From positions 1-47,499 of the forward strand of contig DAOLNV010000040.1 of the NCBI GenBank assembly GCA_035416745.1: a DNA stretch of 47,499 nucleotides, read 5' to 3'. Every line of letters begins with the position of its first letter. Position 1 is the first letter of the stretch. The notes beneath the pieces were generated by a model. That model was given only the letters and a program-made list of their open reading frames with translations, made no database searches and was not told the DNA's origin. Source of the DNA: Candidatus Hydrogenedentota bacterium. Its GTDB lineage: Bacteria > Hydrogenedentota > Hydrogenedentia > Hydrogenedentales > SLHB01. Both the position numbers and the translations under genes were made by a program. Below, piece by piece: positions 43,398 to 47,499 of the stretch.

Positions 43398-44153
43398 ATG
43401 AGCGACTGTCCCAGAGATATTGCGCCGGACTGGTATGTCCGCGCCTTTGACGACCTTTACCCTCTTCTCTATGCCCATCGGACGGTCGAAGCGGCGGAGC
43501 CGGAAGCAGACTTCGCGGCGGCTCAGTTGAGACTGGCCGGGAACGAGCGCGTATTGGACCTCTGTTGCGGTAACGGCCGGCACATGAAACACTTGCGCCA
43601 CCGGTGCGCCTCCTTGACGGGTCTGGATTATTCGGAAGCGCTTCTGCGGATTGCCCGCGGTATGGTCGGCCGGGATTGTGCTCTGGTACGGGCGGATATG
43701 CGGGCGATTCCGTTCGTGGGCGTTTTCGATGCGGTGACCAATTTCTTCACCTCGTTTGGATATTTTGTTGAGGTCGAGGACAATTTCAAGGTAGTCTTCG
43801 GGCTGGCTGGAGCTCTGAAACCTGGCGGCCGGTTTTTCATCGACTATGTGAACAGGGAAAGCGCAATCACTCGCTTGGTTCCTGAGAGCATCCGGAAACA
43901 TGAGGATTACGAGATTCGTGACCAGCGCTGGATCGATACGGTTAAGAATCGGCTAAACAAGCTTACAACAGTCATTTACAGGGGCGAGGCCATCCGGGAA
44001 GTCGAGGAATCCGTTCGGCTTTACAGCCCCAGTGAGTTTGAAGACCTGTTGCGTGAGGGAGGCCTGAAGGTGGAGGCGCTCTACGGGGATTACACAGGGG
44101 CCGGGCTTGATTCCGTGACGCCGCGCATGATTGCGGCGGGCCTCAAGGAGTGA
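43398..44153 (+). CDS. Class I SAM-dependent methyltransferase
   Basis: A 251-residue Rossmann-fold methyltransferase. The SAM motif is VLDLCCGNGRH (residues 52-62), then LTGLDYSEALLRIA (motif II) and LVRADMRAIPF, then FTSFGYFVEVEDNFKV and LKPGGRFFIDYVN. The substrate is unknown; this subgroup is mostly small-molecule methyltransferases. It starts three bases after the pyk stop and bshC starts four bases after its own stop, so it belongs to the same transcript. A link to bacillithiol (for example S-methylation) is only a possibility. Confidence 0.82.
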   Translation: MSDCPRDIAPDWYVRAFDDLYPLLYAHRTVEAAEPEADFAAAQLRLAGNERVLDLCCGNGRHMKHLRHRCASLTGLDYSEALLRIARGMVGRDCALVRADMRAIPFVGVFDAVTNFFTSFGYFVEVEDNFKVVFGLAGALKPGGRFFIDYVNRESAITRLVPESIRKHEDYEIRDQRWIDTVKNRLNKLTTVIYRGEAIREVEESVRLYSPSEFEDLLREGGLKVEALYGDYTGAGLDSVTPRMIAAGLKE

Positions 44154-44157
44154 TACG

Positions 44158-45708
44158 GTGCGGGACCTCTCCAAAGAGTACCTGAACGAAGCGGCCGACT
44201 TGATGCCGTTCTACGCATGTCCCCTATCCGCGTTGTATGCGCGGCTTCCGGGCCCCGTTTCCTGGCCAAAGCCTCTGGTGGAAGAAATGCGGGCCTATAA
44301 CGAACGCATAGGGACACGCGCGACATTGGACGGAACGGAACTTGTGGTGGTCACCGGACAGCAGCCGGGGTTGTTTACCGGACCCCTGTACACCATTTAT
44401 AAGGCAATTACGGCTATCAAGTTGGCCCAACAAATCGAAGCGCGTTCGGGCAGGCGGTGCATCCCGGTTTTCTGGGCCGCAAGCGAGGACCACGATTTCG
44501 AGGAGGCTGCCACAGCGCATTTTCTCACGAAGAGGGACGAGCCCCTCAGCCTCACGTACAAACCGAAGCAGGACATCACCGACCTTCCCCTGTACCGGGT
44601 GCCGGTCGAGGACTCGGTTCACGAGGCAATCGACACTGCCGCCCAGGAGATGCGAAAGTCTGAACTGACGGATAGCGTTACCGCGTTTCTGCACGAGTCC
44701 GCCGAACAGTCCCGGACGCTGTGCGAATGGTTTACACGATTGCTTTCCCGGATGTTCAGAGATACCTCTCTGGTCCTATTCGTTCCGCATCTTTCAGCGG
44801 CACGAGCGCTTCAGTCCGAGCTGATGGCTGTTGAAATCCAAAACCCCCTTGAATCGACACGCAGGTTGAACGATGCGGGTAACTCATTGGCAAAACTAGG
44901 CTTCCAACCCCAAGTCACGAAATCGGACAACATGTGCAACTTCTTTCTGGAAGTCGGAGGGCGGCGCCGCGGAGTTACCTATGAGGACGCCAGGTTCCAC
45001 GTCCCAGAAGAAGGCATAACCTATACCGGAGATGAGTTGCTCGCACTCCTTGCCCAGGAGCCCGGGCGGTTCAGTGCCAACGTCGCCCTGCGGCCCGTGG
45101 TCCAGCAACGGCTCTTCAATGCGGTGGCGTATGTGGCTGGACCAGCAGAACTTGGCTATTGGGGACAAATTAAGGGGGTCTTCGAGCAATTCGGCCAGTC
45201 CTTCCCCGCAGTGTATCCGAGAGCACAGTGCGCCTTGGTGACGACGCGAATCAGGAAGCTGATGGAGAAGTTATCGCTGTCGCCGCGGGACCTGGAACGG
45301 CCACTGGAACAGTTGGAACAGAAAGTGTTCCGCCATATCGCCGAAGAGCCCTCGTATGGGGCGATTACCGTGGCGCAAAAGGATGTTCGAAACCGTTTTC
45401 GAGAGCTTCTTGCCATTCTGGAGCAAACGGATCCCGTTGCACGTGAGATGACGGAGTCGATGGGTCTGCGAGTGGATTCGGAGTTTGACCGTATCAGGGA
45501 TGTGCTGACCCGCCGGGACGAGGAACGGGTCGAGGCTGTGCGCAGACAGGTAGTCCGCCTGCAGCAGTGTCTCGTGCCATGGCGAAAACCCCAGGAACGT
45601 GTGTATACTGTGTTCTCGTTCATGTTTGAGCACGGCTGGGGCTTGGCGGCGCGCCTGCTCAAAGAAATCGACATCGGGTCTTTCCAACTGCAGGAGGTGG
45701 AACTATGA
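44158..45708 (+). CDS. bshC: Bacillithiol synthase (cysteine-adding enzyme)
   Basis: Adds cysteine to glucosaminyl-malate, the last step of bacillithiol synthesis. The GTG at 44158 has AAGGAG seven bases upstream; the resulting 516 residues are close to the family's length. Family motifs are YLNEAADLMPFYACPLSALY at the start, LVVVTGQQPGLFTGPLYTIYKA, of which GQQPGLFTGPLYTIYK is the core, and IPVFWAASEDHDFEEAA. A coiled-coil stretch lies between about residues 385 and 470. The stop overlaps the bshB1 start by four bases. Confidence 0.93.
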   Translation: MRDLSKEYLNEAADLMPFYACPLSALYARLPGPVSWPKPLVEEMRAYNERIGTRATLDGTELVVVTGQQPGLFTGPLYTIYKAITAIKLAQQIEARSGRRCIPVFWAASEDHDFEEAATAHFLTKRDEPLSLTYKPKQDITDLPLYRVPVEDSVHEAIDTAAQEMRKSELTDSVTAFLHESAEQSRTLCEWFTRLLSRMFRDTSLVLFVPHLSAARALQSELMAVEIQNPLESTRRLNDAGNSLAKLGFQPQVTKSDNMCNFFLEVGGRRRGVTYEDARFHVPEEGITYTGDELLALLAQEPGRFSANVALRPVVQQRLFNAVAYVAGPAELGYWGQIKGVFEQFGQSFPAVYPRAQCALVTTRIRKLMEKLSLSPRDLERPLEQLEQKVFRHIAEEPSYGAITVAQKDVRNRFRELLAILEQTDPVAREMTESMGLRVDSEFDRIRDVLTRRDEERVEAVRRQVVRLQQCLVPWRKPQERVYTVFSFMFEHGWGLAARLLKEIDIGSFQLQEVEL

Positions 45709-46427
45709 CAGCGGTCGATATTCTGGTCGTAGGCGCACACCCTGACGATGCCGAGGTCGGAATGGGGGGGCTCATCCACAAGATGGCCTCGAAGGGGTAC
45801 TCAGTAGGAATTCTGGACCTCACGGAAGGAGAACTGGCATCGCGCGGCTCCCCCGCGGAGCGGGCGCAGGAAGCCGCGGCGGCGGCTGAAATCCTTGGAG
45901 TCGCGCGGCGCGAGTCCGCAAAGCTTAAAGACGGCAAGGTCGCCAACACCAACGAGCAACAAAAGAAGCTGATACCCTATTTACGCTCTTTCAGGCCCAA
46001 GGTTCTCATTGCTCCCATGACCGATGACCGTCATCCGGACCACGGCGCGGCCCACGAGCTCATTCGCGATGCGAACTATTTTGCAGGCTTGCGCCATATG
46101 GACCCGGACGCCCAGCGGGAACCCCATCGCGTCATGCGGCGCTATTTCTACCGGGTCTATGGCGATCCCACGCCTCCGCAACTGGTTATGGACATCTCGG
46201 AGCACATGGACGCGAAGATGGCGGCGCTCCAGCAATACAAGTCGCAGTTCTATAACCCCGAGTATGGGGGATTCCCGACTTACGTATCGAGCCCGGAGTT
46301 CTGGGACTTTGTGCGCACCCGGGCCGCCTACTGGGGCAACCGCATCGGCGTGCGGTACGGAGAGCCCCTGTACATCACCCGTCCTCTTGGGATTGACACG
46401 CTGCCGAACTTGGAGATGATCGAATGA
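45705..46427 (+). CDS. bshB1: N-acetylglucosaminyl-malate deacetylase
   Basis: Removes the acetyl group from GlcNAc-malate, the second step of bacillithiol synthesis. The 240 residues belong to the LmbE/PIG-L zinc deacetylases: AHPDDAEVG (residues 11-19) gives the zinc His and Asp and the catalytic Asp, and DDRHPDHGAAH supplies the last His (110-113). TEGELASRGSPAERAQEA is typical of the BshB1 branch. It overlaps bshC and bshA by four bases each (ATGA), so the three are translated together. Confidence 0.93.
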   Translation: MTAVDILVVGAHPDDAEVGMGGLIHKMASKGYSVGILDLTEGELASRGSPAERAQEAAAAAEILGVARRESAKLKDGKVANTNEQQKKLIPYLRSFRPKVLIAPMTDDRHPDHGAAHELIRDANYFAGLRHMDPDAQREPHRVMRRYFYRVYGDPTPPQLVMDISEHMDAKMAALQQYKSQFYNPEYGGFPTYVSSPEFWDFVRTRAAYWGNRIGVRYGEPLYITRPLGIDTLPNLEMIE

Positions 46428-47499
46428 GAATAGGCATTTCCTGCCACTCGACGGCGGGGGGCAGTGGGATTCTTGCCACGGAACTCGGCATTGCGTTGGC
46501 GAAACGGGGCCACACCATCCACTTCGTGACCACCGAGCCTCCATTCCGCCTTCGCGGATTCTATCGGAACATCTTCTCGCACACGGTCAACGTCGTGCCG
46601 TATCCGCTCTTTCGGTATCCTCCCTTTACGCTGGCGATTTCGGCAAAGATGTTCGAGGTGGCGAAAGAGCACGATATCGAGCTTTGGCACGTTCACTATG
46701 CCATCCCCTACGCGGCGTGCGCGGTCATCGCACGGGAGATGATGCCCGCGGACAAGCGTTTTCATATCGTGACGACCTTGCACGGCACCGACATCACCCT
46801 TGTGGGGAGCGACCCCTCCTACTTCCATCTCACGAAGTTCGCCATGGAGCGCAGTTGCCGGATCACGGCCGTTTCAAATTGGCTCGCCAAGGAAACGCAG
46901 GCGGCCTTTGAACTATCCAAGCCTATCCATACGATCTACAATTTCGTGAATCTCGACCGGTTTAACGCGCCCCTGGCGAACCGTCAGAGTCTTGCGGGCG
47001 ACGACGAGAAGATCGTCATGCACATCTCGAATTTCCGCCCCGTCAAACGGGTCACGGACGTGGTCCGCACGTTCAAGAAGATCCTCGACCGTGTAAATGC
47101 GCGGCTTATCATGGTTGGGGACGGTCCGGAACGCATTTCGGCCGCTGGCGTGGCCCGCCAGCTCGGCGTCAGCGACAAAATCACCTACCTGGGCAACAAC
47201 GAAGCGGTCGAGAGCATCCTGCCGCTCGCGGACCTCGTGTTTCAGCCCAGCGAACACGAAAGTTTCGGCCTGGTGCCGCTCGAAGCCATGCTTTCCGGCG
47301 TGCCGGTCCTGGGGACGGCCTCCGGGGGCGTGTGCGAGGTAGTCGAGCATGGCGTAACGGGCTACCTCTGCGAGGTTGGCGACACCGATGCGATGGCACG
47401 GTGCGCGCTCGAAGTCCTTCAGAACGAAGCAAAAGCCCGCGAGATGGGCATCAAGGGCCGCGCGCGCGCCCGCGAACTGTTTGCCGAAGAGAAAATCGT
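46424..47499 (+). CDS. bshA: N-acetylglucosaminyl-malate synthase, 3' end beyond the window
   Basis: A GT4 glycosyltransferase that joins GlcNAc from UDP-GlcNAc to L-malate, the first step of bacillithiol synthesis. About 358 codons are visible, nearly the whole family length, with no stop before the window edge. Motifs are CHSTAGGSGILATELG near the start, HVHYAIPYAACAV, VTTLHGTDITLVG, HISNFRPVKRV and the donor-site segment EHESFGLVPLEAMLSGVPV. HSTAGGSG and FRPVKR match BshA well. The ATG overlaps the bshB1 stop. Confidence 0.92.
   Translation, partial: MRIGISCHSTAGGSGILATELGIALAKRGHTIHFVTTEPPFRLRGFYRNIFSHTVNVVPYPLFRYPPFTLAISAKMFEVAKEHDIELWHVHYAIPYAACAVIAREMMPADKRFHIVTTLHGTDITLVGSDPSYFHLTKFAMERSCRITAVSNWLAKETQAAFELSKPIHTIYNFVNLDRFNAPLANRQSLAGDDEKIVMHISNFRPVKRVTDVVRTFKKILDRVNARLIMVGDGPERISAAGVARQLGVSDKITYLGNNEAVESILPLADLVFQPSEHESFGLVPLEAMLSGVPVLGTASGGVCEVVEHGVTGYLCEVGDTDAMARCALEVLQNEAKAREMGIKGRARARELFAEEKI

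Noticed and set aside
41919..43901. 660-codon minus-strand frame over pyk and the methyltransferase gene
   Set aside because: It is fully antisense to two genes with clear catalytic motifs; His/Arg-rich translation without recognisable domains.
1..47499. CRISPR arrays, insertion sequences, integrases, rRNA or tRNA genes
   Set aside because: No regularly spaced repeats, transposase or integrase motifs, or RNA gene signatures were found by reading.

Overview
This is a GC-rich bacterial chromosome segment with tightly packed, mostly housekeeping genes. No phage, insertion sequence, CRISPR array or RNA gene was seen. The gene mix is a DUF1559-type prepilin-like protein, several Tat-exported catabolic proteins, HPr kinase with a transporter-less PTS, an RseP homologue and a complete bacillithiol gene set. 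It fits an uncultured didermic phylum near Planctomycetes, Lentisphaerae or Hydrogenedentota. Hydrogenedentota is my best guess, but it is inference from gene content; no marker gene was placed.

Left part (1-6554): a hairpin-rich repeat patch, an ankyrin-repeat protein, a DUF1559 pseudopilin with a long AT-rich control region, two tail-to-tail neutral-ceramidase-like proteins (one Sec, one Tat) and a secreted esterase. Next comes a minus-strand housekeeping run (11153 down to 6658): accA, DUF167, purine nucleoside phosphorylase, a YacL-like PIN/TRAM protein, ispD and ispF. A SMUG1-type uracil-DNA glycosylase, an RlmD/TrmA-type rRNA methyltransferase, nnrD and thiL follow.

Middle (15486-32512): a two-gene secreted module of unknown function (FecR/DUF6600 protein plus a Tyr/Asp/Gly-repeat lipoprotein), a Tat lipoprotein oxidoreductase divergent from an MFS transporter, a COG2426-like membrane protein, uvrC, a membrane-anchored hydrolase with a histone-H1-like tail, a Tat sugar isomerase-like protein, a DUF89 phosphatase-like protein, DUF456 and a large GH2 enzyme.

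Right part (32666-47499), all plus strand: hpf-hprK-rapZ and ptsH-ptsI form a regulatory PTS block comparable to the proteobacterial nitrogen-PTS locus. Then dxr, rseP, an aspartate kinase, pyk, a methyltransferase and bshC-bshB1-bshA, the last running off the window. The three bsh genes overlap or nearly touch and predict bacillithiol as the low-molecular-weight thiol.

Most notable points: a RapZ whose Walker A lysine is leucine; a repeated extended -10 promoter class (TGn-TAnnnT) that would make the smug1-like gene and uvrC leaderless; the secreted DUF6600 module; the H1-tailed hydrolase; and a nucleoside phosphorylase with Asp at the base-selecting position.
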